Shown: in pieces, positions 1-9,020 of the stretch
Position numbering within the stretch: the first letter of the stretch is position 1
Layout of the letters: the number at the start of each line of letters is the position of its first letter
Source: Candidatus Eiseniibacteriota bacterium
GTDB taxonomy: Bacteria > Eisenbacteria > RBG-16-71-46 > CAIMUX01
DNA: 64,000 nt
Reading direction: 5' to 3'
Assembly (NCBI GenBank): GCA_016712505.1
Contig: JADJQY010000004.1
Coordinates: forward strand, 496,001-560,000
Notes under the pieces: model-generated
Told to the model about the DNA's origin: nothing
What the model saw: only the letters and a program-made list of their open reading frames with translations
Databases searched by the model: none
Made by a program: the position numbers and the translations under genes

Positions 1-444
1 GGTCGGCGTGAGATAGACGTAGAGCCAGTCGTAGGCCAGGTTCCAGTAGATCTCCTCCGCCGGCCAGTAGTTGTTCGCGATGTTCTGCATGTACAAGGTC
101 TTGGCCTTGTTGATGTAGGTCATGTCGTCGTTGACCAGACCACTCAGCAGGATGCACATGATCTTGTCGATGTTCGTGCTGCTGGAAAGGGTCATCGCCC
201 CGTCGGCCCGACGCTTGATCTCGCGGAACATGTCGTACTTCCGCTGCCCCGGAGCGATTTCGGAGCGTAGTTCCACCAGCCGCGTCGGGGTGAGGAAGAA
301 CCGCGGGTGCGGCGGAAGATTTGAGAGGTCGACATACTGGGCCCGCGCCGGCAGGGCGCATAGCACCAGCATGAAGAAGAACCAGGCCAGGCGTGACCAG
401 CAGGGACTCCAGTGCGCTCCCGTCCGCGCCCTTCGCGCGGCCAC
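1..444 (-). CDS. Heparinase II/III-like polysaccharide lyase, N-terminal part (runs off left edge)
   Basis: Open minus-strand frame of 148 codons that leaves the window without a stop. Starting from GTG at 444 it gives a signal peptide with hydrophobic core LAWFFMLVLCALPARAQ and an AxA-type cleavage site. The mature start HPRFFLTPTRLVELR is the usual opening of the alpha/alpha-toroid of heparinase II/III and alginate-lyase-like proteins, and the later YWNLAYDWLYVYLTP fits the same fold. Catalytic residues would lie beyond the window. It follows the glycosyltransferase by 28 nt, so the two are probably co-transcribed. No good Shine-Dalgarno precedes the GTG, and the only in-frame ATG would cut into the signal core. 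The exact lyase class cannot be told. Confidence 0.6.
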   Translation of the reverse strand, partial: MAARRARTGAHWSPCWSRLAWFFFMLVLCALPARAQYVDLSNLPPHPRFFLTPTRLVELRSEIAPGQRKYDMFREIKRRADGAMTLSSSTNIDKIMCILLSGLVNDDMTYINKAKTLYMQNIANNYWPAEEIYWNLAYDWLYVYLTPT

Positions 445-472
445 CGTCGAGAGATCGCATGACGCCAGGAGA

Positions 473-1762
473 TCAGTGCGCGACGACAAGTTTCTTCTCC
501 CTTCCGCCCTCGATTCCCGATCGCCCGGGATCGGCCGCCATTCCGACGGCCTCGAGGAACACCCGCCCGAGAGCATCCGCATTGAACTGCTCTTCGATTA
601 CCTTTCGCGCCGCGACCGCGTGGCGACGTCCCGCCGCGGGGTCGTTCAACGCCTCGGTCAGCGCGTCGGCCAGACCACGCCCATCACGTTGCGCCACCAG
701 CCATCCGGTCTCGCCGGAGTGGATGACCTCGGCGATCCCGCCCGCATCGGTCGAGACCACCGGAGTTCCGAGAGCCATCGCCTCGAGAACCACGTTTGGA
801 ATTCCGTCGGAGCTGCCCCGATCCGGCTGGATCGACGGCATGGCAAGAAGATCGGCCGCGGCCATCCTCGCCTTCACCTGGTCGGGCGGCATCTCACCGG
901 TCAATCGCACCTGGCCGGATAGACCATGCTGCTCGATCGCCCGCTCCAGCTCCGCACCCAGTCCACCATCAGGACCAACGATCTCGCAGGCAAAGCCGAG
1001 GCCACGCTCGCGCAGCAACGCGCAGGCCTCGATTAGATACGGAAAGCCCTTCTTTGCCGTCAGCCGTCCCACGGCCAGGATGAGCGGTTTCTGACCAGTA
1101 GCCTCTCGCTCCGTCGCGCGATCCGGATCAAACGGCCAGAGGGCCAGATTCAGGCCGTGGTGAACCACCTGCACCTTCGACTCGAGTTCCCGGCCGACCA
1201 CCCCGGACACCACCCCGTGGGCGAATTTCGAGCAGACCACCATGCCGCGCGCCGCGCGCACCTTCTCGGCGAGCATCCGCGTCCGGTCGGTCAGGTCCCA
1301 GGCGTGTCCCGAGAGGCTCATCGGCAGATCGTGATGCCGGTGGATCCACAGCGCGACCGAGGCCGGGACCCCGGCCCACAACCCATGTACCTGATCGACC
1401 CCATCGCGCCGCATCTCTCGCCCGATCCGAAGTGCCGTCGGCAGGACCGCCAGCGTGCGAATCCCCTCGGCTGGACTGGAAACCAGGACGGAGAGCCCGT
1501 GCCAGAGACTCGACCAGAACCGCAGCGGTCGACGGAGCGGCTCCGCCAGGAGAGCTCCCACTTCGGCCAAGCCCCCGGGGAACGGAACCTCCCGCACCCG
1601 GCCGCCGGCCGCCTCGACCTCTGCGCGAAATCCCGCATCCAGACTTCCCGCCTCGAAGAGGTAGACGTCGAGCACCACCCCGTCGTTGAGCAGAGTGCGC
1701 AGGTCGCGGATGAGGAAGCTGTTGATCCCCGGCATCCGGGTGTTCACCATCGCGAGCCGCAT
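473..1762 (-). CDS. GT4-family glycosyltransferase (WcaL-like)
   Basis: A 429-residue retaining glycosyltransferase of family GT4 (GT-B fold), expected to transfer a sugar from a nucleotide sugar to a surface glycan at the cytoplasmic face. The C-terminal half has the donor-binding landmarks: AVGRLTAKKGFPYLIEA, then GIPNVVLEAMALGTPVVS with the conserved Glu, then a glycine-rich tail. The N-terminal half has the acceptor-side NSFLIRDL. The start is set at 1762 because GGAAGGAAG lies 3-6 nt upstream; the longer ATG at 1804 has no such site. The next gene downstream is a polysaccharide-lyase-like protein, which suggests an exopolysaccharide setting. Sugar specificity cannot be read. Confidence 0.85.
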   Translation of the reverse strand: MRLAMVNTRMPGINSFLIRDLRTLLNDGVVLDVYLFEAGSLDAGFRAEVEAAGGRVREVPFPGGLAEVGALLAEPLRRPLRFWSSLWHGLSVLVSSPAEGIRTLAVLPTALRIGREMRRDGVDQVHGLWAGVPASVALWIHRHHDLPMSLSGHAWDLTDRTRMLAEKVRAARGMVVCSKFAHGVVSGVVGRELESKVQVVHHGLNLALWPFDPDRATEREATGQKPLILAVGRLTAKKGFPYLIEACALLRERGLGFACEIVGPDGGLGAELERAIEQHGLSGQVRLTGEMPPDQVKARMAAADLLAMPSIQPDRGSSDGIPNVVLEAMALGTPVVSTDAGGIAEVIHSGETGWLVAQRDGRGLADALTEALNDPAAGRRHAVAARKVIEEQFNADALGRVFLEAVGMAADPGRSGIEGGREKKLVVAH

Positions 1763-1838
1763 CGGCTTCCTTCCTTGGCGGCCCATACTCAGCTGCCGTT
1801 CCATCGCGGTGATCTTTCGTGCGACCAGGTCGGCCGCG

Positions 1839-3644
1839 CTAGCGTCCGTTCCGTAGCACCAGGAAGCGCAGGGTCTCCCGCACTGGCCCGGCTACGAACC
1901 GCCCGTAGTAGATGCCCGCGGTCTCGACTCCGACCTGTTGCTTCAGATCGATCGTCCACTCGTTGCGCCCCACGGTGCCAAGGCCGAAGAGCGTGGCCCC
2001 CACCTGACGTCCGCTCGCATCATACACACGCAGTTCGACCGGAGTTGCCTGCGCCGCGCTCCAGACCACCCGCACCGGTCCGGCGGTCGGATTCGGGAAC
2101 GCTCCCCAGAACTGATCGAACTCGCTCGCGATCGCAACCACCAGAGGATCGAATAGGAGCGATCCCCCTTCGACTCCCAGCGCCTCGACCCAGTATTGAT
2201 ATCGGCCGGCCGGAGGGAGAGGACTCTCGATAAAGACCTGCTCGCCGTCTCCGTAGAGCAGCCCGGGAGAGACCACGCGCGGGGCATCTTCATGCTCGGC
2301 CTGGCGCAGGACCCGGAATCCAACCAGGTCATCGCCGGCCTCGGTATCCCAACGCAGGGTCAGGCGATCGCCGCGCCAGTCGATCGGCTCGAAAGCCATG
2401 TCGTTCAGGGTCACATCCGGTGCCCCCGGCGTCCCGATCGGGACCACCGGAACCAGGACCTCGACCTCCTCGGAGCGGGCCGAGAGGTTGCCGGCCACGT
2501 CCCGCGCGCAGATCGAGTAGTAATACGTCAGTCCGGCGGCGACCGACCCGTCACTGTGCGCCGGAGAAACCGTCTGGATCAACAGGACCGGGGCGACCTC
2601 GTCCTGGCGGCGCCGGAAGACATGGTACTCGGCGAGGTCAGGCTCGGGACTTGGACTCCAGGACACCTGGACGTGATCGGCGGCCCAGAGCGCGGCGACC
2701 TGCTGCGGCACGGCCGGAGGCGAGGAATCCTCTTCACCAGTGGTGGCCACAGTGACCGACGCCAGCGGCGATCCGTTCCCATCCTCGTCGAGGGCACGAA
2801 GCGCGAGATGGTAGGTGGTCGCCGGGGCACGTCCGGTCCAGACGAACGACTCGGTTTCTCCCGGCGCCTTCGGCGCGCTCAGGCCGGCCACCGTGTCGGC
2901 GGTCGCCCAGGTCTCTACCGTGATCGCCGTGAGGCTCCAGCGCATCTGATAGCGGGAGGCGGTGCCTTCCGCTCCATCGTCTCCGGTGGCCAGCCAGGCA
3001 AGCTGAACGCTGCTCGCTCCGAGCGCGAACGCCTCGAACGCCTCGATCTGGGCCGGAGGAACCGTGTCGGGCTGCGGCGGATCGATGTCGTCCGTCGTGT
3101 CCGCCGGAACGGAGAGGGCGGCCAGATTGGAAAGTGGCGACTCGTTCCCGGCTTCGTCGTACGAAACGAGGAGGAATCTGTAGTCGGTCTCCCAGGCCAG
3201 CCCCTCTACGCGCAGGCTCTCGGGGGCCCCGATCAGACTCGGGCTGGTGAAGAGCGTGTCGCCCGCCGGGGAGTCCCAGTCGATTTCTTCCAGGCCCACC
3301 TCTGCCCAACGCATGCGATACCCGGCGACGACCTCCGGCTCCTGATCCGGACGCGGATCAGCCGGTGCCAGCCACCGCAGCACGGCCACGGGCCGGGCCG
3401 TCGGGGCGTCGTTCTCCGCCGCGGTCGCGCCCGACCTGGCCAGGATCAACGTGTCCCCGGCGACGATCTCGAGCGTCGCCGAGAGGTCGTCGACCGCCTC
3501 CGGCGCCAGGGTGTCCGGCGGGAACGGTTGGGTCACCGGACTCGACCAGACGATCCCGCCCAGGTTCCCGGCGTCGTCGATGGCCAGGACTCCGTAGGCA
3601 TAGGAGCGCCCCGGTTGCAGGTCGGTCTGAGCGAACTCCTCGGT
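1839..3644 (-). pseudogene. C-terminal part of giant FnIII protein, downstream of in-frame TAG
   Basis: This stretch of 601 codons is in the same frame as the gene upstream and is separated from it only by the TAG at 3645-3647. It completes the eleventh FnIII module (the half ending YAYGVLAIDDAGN), adds about four more FnIII modules, and ends in a FlgD-like sorting domain (FPNPTAGPVRVVW, VYDASGRQVG, GIYYGRF). The first ATG after the stop is at 3536, in the linker of the split module, with no convincing Shine-Dalgarno, so independent translation looks unlikely. Without it the upstream protein lacks its presumed export/anchoring domain. Either the gene is broken by one nonsense change, the base is a sequencing error, or the amber codon is read through. 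Confidence 0.75.
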
Positions 3645-6600
3645 CTAACCCGCCGCCTTCGGCTCGAGGTCGATCGGGATGCTGTCCCCGAACTGCCACA
3701 CCAGGTCCTCGTCGTCCAGGGTAATCCCCTCGTCTCCGACGATCCGGCGCAACCGATACTCCGTCGCCCGACCCTCATTTCCGTCATCGCCGGTCGCGAC
3801 CCAGCGCAGCACCGCCCGTTGCGGGTCGAGAGGTTCGAAGAGCAGATCCTGCACCGAACCCGGAGACATGGTATCGGGCGGCGGGGGCGGGATCACCTTG
3901 GTGGCTCCGACCGCGAGATTGGAGAGGGCACTTTCGTTCCCGCTCGGATCGATGCTCTTGAGCGCAAAGTAGTAGACCCGGCCCGGCTCCAGACCGGTCG
4001 CGGCGTACGAAGCGGGCGTACCGGCCGGCCCAGGCTCCGGCGGAGACAGCAGGGTGGCATCCACCCAGTTCGACTCGTCGATCGGAGTCTCCGAGCGACG
4101 GACCTGGTACTCGGCGATCTCACCACTCCCCTCGGCCCACGGCGTGATCGAGTCCGCCGGCGTGGTCCAGTGGAGGCTGAGCGAGGTCTCGGTCGAATCG
4201 ACCACCGCCAGGTCGAAGACCGAAAACGGCGGGGCAATGTCGTCGGGTCGAGGTGTCGCCTGCTGGACCACGTTGGAGAGGAGAGAGGTGTTTCCCGCCT
4301 CGTCGCTCACGCGGAGCGCAAAGTAGTGCATCACCCCAACGGACAAACCGTCGACGCGCATCGTCTCGTGGCTGCCGGCGATGCGTGGCGTCGGCTCTCC
4401 GGGGACCGCAGTGGCGAGGTCCCAGGTGACGGTCGTGATCGGGAAGGTGGCATGCCGCAGGTCGTAGCTCGTCGCCGTCCCGACTGCACCGTCATCCCCG
4501 GTCGCGAGCCAAGAAAGATCGACATAGTCCGGTCCGGCACTGGTGGCATCGAGATCGGCCACTGCGGCCGGCGCGGTCTCATCCGCATCCGGAGGAGGAC
4601 CGTCCTCGGTCGTCATCATCAGCTGATTCGATAGGCGCGACCAGTTGCCCGCCTCGTCGCACGACCGCACGCGGAGGTAGTACTGGGAGTTGGGAAGCAA
4701 TCCGCTCAGCGTGAACTGCTCCGCCTGGCCTGGCGCGCTCGGATTCGGACCAGTCACCAGGCGGTAACCCGAGCCGCCCTCGGTCACCGGAGCAGTGTGC
4801 ACGCGGAGCTCATAGGTGTGCACACGCTGCGTGACGTGCAGGGTATCGTGCGGCGCGGTCCAGCGAAGTTCGACCGCGTCGGTGTGGATCACCATCGCCT
4901 CGAGGTCATTCACCTTGATCGGCGGATCTCCGTCCGGCTCGTCCAGCGTGATGCCGGAGGGAACGTTCGAGATCGCGCTCGCGTTGCCCGCCTCGTCGAA
5001 CGCCTTGATCGCGTAGTAGTAGCGGGTGTTCGGATTCAGGCCGAACGACCAGACCGAATGTTGCGTGCCTTGCGGACCGGGCGCCGGGAGACCGGCCACC
5101 GGGGTGGCCGAACCCCAGTTGCTACCGGTGATGGGGGAAAGCGAACGCCGCAGCTCGAAATGATCCGAAACTCCTTCGTTGCCGTCGTCGCCCGTCGCAG
5201 TCCAGTTCACCCGCAGCCGGTCGAACTGCCGTTCGCTCACCGCCAGGTTGTTGATCTGCGCCGGCGGAACGACATCCCCGCCCGACTCGGTCGTCCCGGA
5301 GGGAAGGTTCGAGAGCCCGCTCCAGTTCGGCACCTCGTCCCCCACCTTGAGAGCCAGGTAGTAGGTCTGATTCGGACTGAGCCCGCTGAGCACGAACGAC
5401 TCCGCGGTGCCGGGGAGTCCCGGGGTCGGTTCACCGGTCGCCTTGGTTGCGTTGGCCCAGTTACCGGAGGTGATCGAGCTGGTCGAATAGCGAAGGTCGT
5501 AGGTGGTCGCCCGCCCAACCAGTCCGTCGTCGCCTACCGCGGACCAGGTGACGGTCATGGTGTTCTGGGTCGAGGTCGTCACGGCCAGGGTGGTCACGGC
5601 AGTCGGCGCGGTGACGTCCGCTCCGCCCTGAGTGGTGCCGCCCGGAGAGTTGGAGATCTGGCTCCAGTTGAACACCTCGTCCGCCGCCCGGACGGCGAAG
5701 TAGTAGGTGTGTCCGGGGGCCAACCCCGAAATGGTCATCGTCTGCTGCTGTCCTGGTGTGACCGGCACCGGCTCGTTCGGGGCATAGTTTGCGTCACTGT
5801 AGTCGTCGTTGGTCAGGATCGGCACATCGCCGTAGCGCATGTCGTACCGGGTGCAGTTGCCGGACATGCCGTCATCGCGGACCGCGGTCCAGCGGAGCGT
5901 CACGCTGCTTGAGGAGGTCCCCGCGACCGCGAGGTCGGTGATGTTGGAGGGCGGAGTCAGATCGCCCCCCGCGGGGGTCAATCCGGACGGCGAGTTCGAG
6001 AGGCCGCTCCAGTTCGGGACTTCGTCTCCCACCTTGAGGGCGAAGTAGTACGTCGTGCCGCTGTTCAGCCCCGGAACGGTGAACGCCTCCGACTGCCCAT
6101 TCGCCTTGGGGGTCGGCTCGTTCGTCGCCTGGGTGGCGGCGTTCCAGGAAGATGTGGTGGTGATCGGCTGATTCGAGTAGCGCAGATCGTAAACCGACGC
6201 GGTGCCGGTGTGGCCATCATCCCCGGTCGCCGTCCAGGTCAGGGAGATCGAGCTGGAGGAACTGCTCGCAACGGCCAGGTTGGTCACAGCGGACGGCGCG
6301 GTCTGATCCGGGGGGATCAGGGTGGTGGCCGACGGCACGTTCGACAGCCCGCTCACGTTCGGAACCTCATCCGCGACCTTGAGCGCGAAGTAGTACTTCG
6401 TGTTGGAAGCGAGTCCGGTGACGGTGAAGGTCTCGGCCGAGCCGGAGGTCTTCGGCGCCGGTTCCCCGGTCACCTGGGTCGCGGTACCCCAGTTCGCGGT
6501 GGTAATCGTCGAGGTGGAGTAGCGGAGATCGTAGGTCGTCGCCTTGCCGGACGTGCCGTCGTCTCCGACTGCCGTCCAGTTGAGCTGGATGCTGGTCGCG

Positions 6601-7574
6601 GTCAGCGTCCCGGTGGCCAGGTTGGTCACCGCGGCCGGTGCGGTGACGTCGGGATTCGTGGTGGTGCCGGAGGGGACGTTCGAGATGCCGCTCCAGTTCG
6701 GTACTTCATCGGCGACCTTGAGGGCAAAGTAGTAGGTGGTTCCGGCAGCCAGGCCGGTGACGGTGAACGTTTCGCTCGACCCGGAGGTCTTCGGCGCCGG
6801 TTCGCCCGACACCTGGGTCGCCGAGGCGAAGTTGCCCGCGTTGATCGGGGAGGTGGCGTAACGCAGATCGTAGGTCGTCGCCTTGCCGGAGGCGCCGTCG
6901 TCACCGGTCGCGGTCCAGCTCAGAGAGATGGAGCTCGCGCTCGGGCTGCCGGTGGCCAGATTGCTCACCGCGGTCGGTGGGGTGGTATCGCCGCCGCCCG
7001 AGGTCGCGCCGCTGGCCACGTTCGAGAGCGGTCCGAAGTTCGGAACTTCGTCCCCGGCCTTCACCGCGAAGTAGTAGGTTGTGGCCGCGGTCAAACCGGT
7101 GACGGTGAAGGTCTCGTTCTGTCCGGTCGGCTTCGGCAACGGCTCACCGGTCGCCTGGGTCGCCGAGGCCCAGTTCGCATCGGTGATCGGCGAGGTGGCG
7201 TAACGCAGATCGTAGACCTGGGCCTGCCCCGTGCCGCCATCGTCACCGGTGGAGGTCCAGGAAAGCTGGATGGAGGAGGAGGTCGCGGTCCCGGTGGCGA
7301 GGTTGCCGATCGTTCCCGGGGGGGTGGTATCAACGAAGGTGCCGGTGGAAACGACCTGAAAGGTCCCGGAGCCGGTAGCGGAGAAGGTCAGCCCTCCCTC
7401 GGAAGAGGAGGGGACTCCCTGCTGGATCAGGGTCGATCCTTGATAGACGTCGCACGACTGATTCGCGGTGAGTCCGAAGACGAAGTGCTCGGTGGCCTCG
7501 GCCCCGGTCCACGTCGTCACGGTCAATCCCCACCCCAGGCAGATGCCCCGGAGCAGGCCCCCCATGTTCCTCAT
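3645..7574 (-). CDS. Giant secreted fibronectin type III repeat protein, ends at premature TAG
   Basis: Encodes 1309 residues. From ATG 7574 (GGGAGAGAG about 8 nt upstream) there is a signal peptide (LLRGICLGWGLTVTTWTGAEA), a short N-domain with two Cys, then about eleven FnIII-like modules of roughly 100 residues. Each carries WTATGDDG, YDLRYSTSPI, GEPxPxxxGxxETFTVTGL, TYYFALKVGDEVPNWSGLSN. Modules 1-4 are very alike, later ones diverge, which points to recent tandem expansion at the N-terminal side. The reading frame stops inside module 11 at EPKAAG-stop, exactly where sister modules have Gln or Ser (GQSEAF, GSSETF). It is probably a cell-surface or secreted adhesin/scaffold; no enzymatic domain is seen. 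Confidence 0.85.
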   Translation of the reverse strand: MRNMGGLLRGICLGWGLTVTTWTGAEATEHFVFGLTANQSCDVYQGSTLIQQGVPSSSEGGLTFSATGSGTFQVVSTGTFVDTTPPGTIGNLATGTATSSSIQLSWTSTGDDGGTGQAQVYDLRYATSPITDANWASATQATGEPLPKPTGQNETFTVTGLTAATTYYFAVKAGDEVPNFGPLSNVASGATSGGGDTTPPTAVSNLATGSPSASSISLSWTATGDDGASGKATTYDLRYATSPINAGNFASATQVSGEPAPKTSGSSETFTVTGLAAGTTYYFALKVADEVPNWSGISNVPSGTTTNPDVTAPAAVTNLATGTLTATSIQLNWTAVGDDGTSGKATTYDLRYSTSTITTANWGTATQVTGEPAPKTSGSAETFTVTGLASNTKYYFALKVADEVPNVSGLSNVPSATTLIPPDQTAPSAVTNLAVASSSSSSISLTWTATGDDGHTGTASVYDLRYSNQPITTTSSWNAATQATNEPTPKANGQSEAFTVPGLNSGTTYYFALKVGDEVPNWSGLSNSPSGLTPAGGDLTPPSNITDLAVAGTSSSSVTLRWTAVRDDGMSGNCTRYDMRYGDVPILTNDDYSDANYAPNEPVPVTPGQQQTMTISGLAPGHTYYFAVRAADEVFNWSQISNSPGGTTQGGADVTAPTAVTTLAVTTSTQNTMTVTWSAVGDDGLVGRATTYDLRYSTSSITSGNWANATKATGEPTPGLPGTAESFVLSGLSPNQTYYLALKVGDEVPNWSGLSNLPSGTTESGGDVVPPAQINNLAVSERQFDRLRVNWTATGDDGNEGVSDHFELRRSLSPITGSNWGSATPVAGLPAPGPQGTQHSVWSFGLNPNTRYYYAIKAFDEAGNASAISNVPSGITLDEPDGDPPIKVNDLEAMVIHTDAVELRWTAPHDTLHVTQRVHTYELRVHTAPVTEGGSGYRLVTGPNPSAPGQAEQFTLSGLLPNSQYYLRVRSCDEAGNWSRLSNQLMMTTEDGPPPDADETAPAAVADLDATSAGPDYVDLSWLATGDDGAVGTATSYDLRHATFPITTVTWDLATAVPGEPTPRIAGSHETMRVDGLSVGVMHYFALRVSDEAGNTSLLSNVVQQATPRPDDIAPPFSVFDLAVVDSTETSLSLHWTTPADSITPWAEGSGEIAEYQVRRSETPIDESNWVDATLLSPPEPGPAGTPASYAATGLEPGRVYYFALKSIDPSGNESALSNLAVGATKVIPPPPPDTMSPGSVQDLLFEPLDPQRAVLRWVATGDDGNEGRATEYRLRRIVGDEGITLDDEDLVWQFGDSIPIDLEPKAAG

Positions 7575-7988
7575 TGTTGCTCTCTCCCTGGATGCAGCGC
7601 GGAACAGACCAGGGCACCCGACCGTGCCCGCCGCGAATTCAGCCCAGGGCACATAAGCAAGAGGAGTACCGAACCAAGGCAGAAATTTTACTGAGACGGC
7701 CGATCGACCGGAGCCAAGCAGGCGACCAGCGGGCCAGAGGTTAGCGCTTTGAGGAAATTCACCCAAACTCGTTCTATAACAACAACCTAGCCAATATTCA
7801 GGTGCGCTTTGCACGTGGAATACTGCGGATCGCATTGCGACCGTGTTGCCAAGGGGTTGGCAAGTTTTGATCGGGGGGAGCATCTTGCCCAGTAGAAAAG
7901 AGCGGCGACTGATTCATTTTTGCCCACCCCTGGCCCAACAAAGGTCCGAGAACCTGGGCAGGTGGGCCTCAGGCGCATAGGAGGCGCG
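7575..7988. other. Divergent intergenic region with 7-bp inverted repeat
   Basis: A 414-bp gene-free stretch between the divergent FnIII gene and the 7989 operon; it is visibly more AT-rich than the genes. It holds a perfect inverted repeat TTGCCAA-GGGG-TTGGCAA at 7846-7863, spaced like an operator or small hairpin. AGGAGG at 7979-7984 serves the 7989 gene. No convincing plus-strand promoter with 17-nt spacing was found; TTGAGG at 7749 and TATAAC at 7775 are 20 nt apart. Confidence 0.5.
7650..7677 (-). promoter_or_regulatory. Possible promoter of the FnIII gene
   Basis: Minus-strand TTGGTT, 16-nt spacer, TATGTG, giving a leader of about 70 nt to ATG 7574. The match is weak at the -10 element. 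Confidence 0.3.
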
Positions 7989-8522
7989 ATGAGCGTACTG
8001 ATCGAGGGGATCAATGTGGTCATTCGGCGCAGCGCGGTCGAGGCGCGGGTCCCGGACGGGGTTGACGGCCTCGCCGAGGCGGCGGCTGAGGCGGCACGGT
8101 GCGCCGACACCCACCTTGTCCGGTTCGGCTTTCTCGACGGCGAGAGCGCCGACCGGTTCCTGGAGCATCTGGACCAGCTCGGGTTCCGGATCGACGACGG
8201 CAACCAGTTCCTGGAGGCGGCGGTGGTCGACCAGGTCTACGGCCTCCCCCTGCCCTGCGATTGGCTGGAGTTCGATTCCGCTCCCGGGGAGCCGGCGTTC
8301 TGCTGGCTCAAGGGAGAACCCCGGGGAACGCTGGTGGTCCCTGAGAATTGGCGATTCGAGCACTCCCTCAGTCGTCGCTTCGGAAGAATCGCGGGGGAGC
8401 TCGATCCGGCCCGGTACCGTCGCGTCGGCCGGGAGGGTGATCTGGAGATCTACGAGGATCTCGAGACCGGCGAACAGCTCTTCCTCACCCGCGCCGACCT
8501 TCCCGAGGAGCCGCACCCGTGA
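7989..8522 (+). CDS. Conserved hypothetical protein upstream of archease
   Basis: A 177-residue soluble, acidic protein with no signal peptide or membrane segment. ATG 7989 is fixed by a perfect AGGAGG 5 nt upstream. The N-terminal 80 residues (MSVLIEGINVVIRR, then HLVRFGFLDGESADRFLEHL) look like a small alpha/beta domain; the rest is a compact domain with WLEFDSAPGEPAFCWLKGEP. I do not recognise a family with known function. Its TGA overlaps the GTG of the archease gene (GTGA), so the two are translationally coupled, which suggests a shared role, perhaps in RNA metabolism, but that is only context. Confidence 0.75.
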   Translation: MSVLIEGINVVIRRSAVEARVPDGVDGLAEAAAEAARCADTHLVRFGFLDGESADRFLEHLDQLGFRIDDGNQFLEAAVVDQVYGLPLPCDWLEFDSAPGEPAFCWLKGEPRGTLVVPENWRFEHSLSRRFGRIAGELDPARYRRVGREGDLEIYEDLETGEQLFLTRADLPEEPHP

Positions 8523-8971
8523 CCAGCGGCGACCGGGCGCACTTCGTCCCCTTCGAGGCGGTGGATCACACGGCGGACCTCGCGCTGCTGGTGCGGGGAC
8601 GCACCTTTTGCGAGTTGTTCGCGAATGCAGCGCTCGGCCTCACCGCGTTCCTGCTCGATCCGGGGACGATCGCGCCAAGGATGGAGGAGCAGATCTCCCT
8701 CGAGGGCGCGGACCGCGAGGAGTGTCTCGTCGGCTGGCTGAACGAGCTGCTGTATCGCGAGGAGGTGCACCGCATGGTCTACCGGCGGTTCGAGGTGCAT
8801 GAGGCCGGGCCGTCGGCGGTCCGGGCGACGGTGCGGGGCGAGCGCCTCGACGCCGCGCGCCACCGGATCCACACCGACATCAAGGCGGCCACCTACCACG
8901 ATCTCCACTTCGACCAGGAGGCGCATCCGCTGGGAAGTTTGCACCGGGTTCGGATCGTGCTCGACATCTGA
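8519..8971 (+). CDS. Archease family protein
   Basis: A 150-residue archease. Members of this family stimulate the RNA ligase RtcB and tRNA splicing or repair factors by promoting guanylylation and multiple turnover. The N-terminal signature FEAVDHTADLALLVRG (archease EHTADxG box, with the conserved His-Thr-Ala-Asp) and the C-terminal IKAATYHDLHFD (usual KAATYHxL) are both intact, so the metal-binding residues are present. Length is normal. GTG start at 8519 overlaps the previous stop by 4 nt. The usual partner rtcB is not in the window. Confidence 0.9.
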   Translation: MTSGDRAHFVPFEAVDHTADLALLVRGRTFCELFANAALGLTAFLLDPGTIAPRMEEQISLEGADREECLVGWLNELLYREEVHRMVYRRFEVHEAGPSAVRATVRGERLDAARHRIHTDIKAATYHDLHFDQEAHPLGSLHRVRIVLDI

Positions 8972-9020
8972 CGCTCCGAGGCGGCGCGGGTCACGGATCG
9001 CGAACCGTCGCGGACGCCAC

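Noticed and set aside
122..1094. Long plus-strand open frames over the first glycosyltransferase and lyase genes
   Set aside because: They lie opposite genes with clear family motifs, are rich in Arg/Pro/Ser and have no ribosome-binding site; typical antisense openings in GC-rich DNA.
2196..4634. An 812-codon plus-strand open frame opposite the FnIII gene
   Set aside because: It mirrors the repeated FnIII modules; its Arg/Gly-rich repeats are a by-product of the antisense repeat, and no start signal is present.
6210..7694. Another long plus-strand frame opposite the FnIII modules
   Set aside because: Same reason; periodic RGG-rich translation follows the module period of the real gene.
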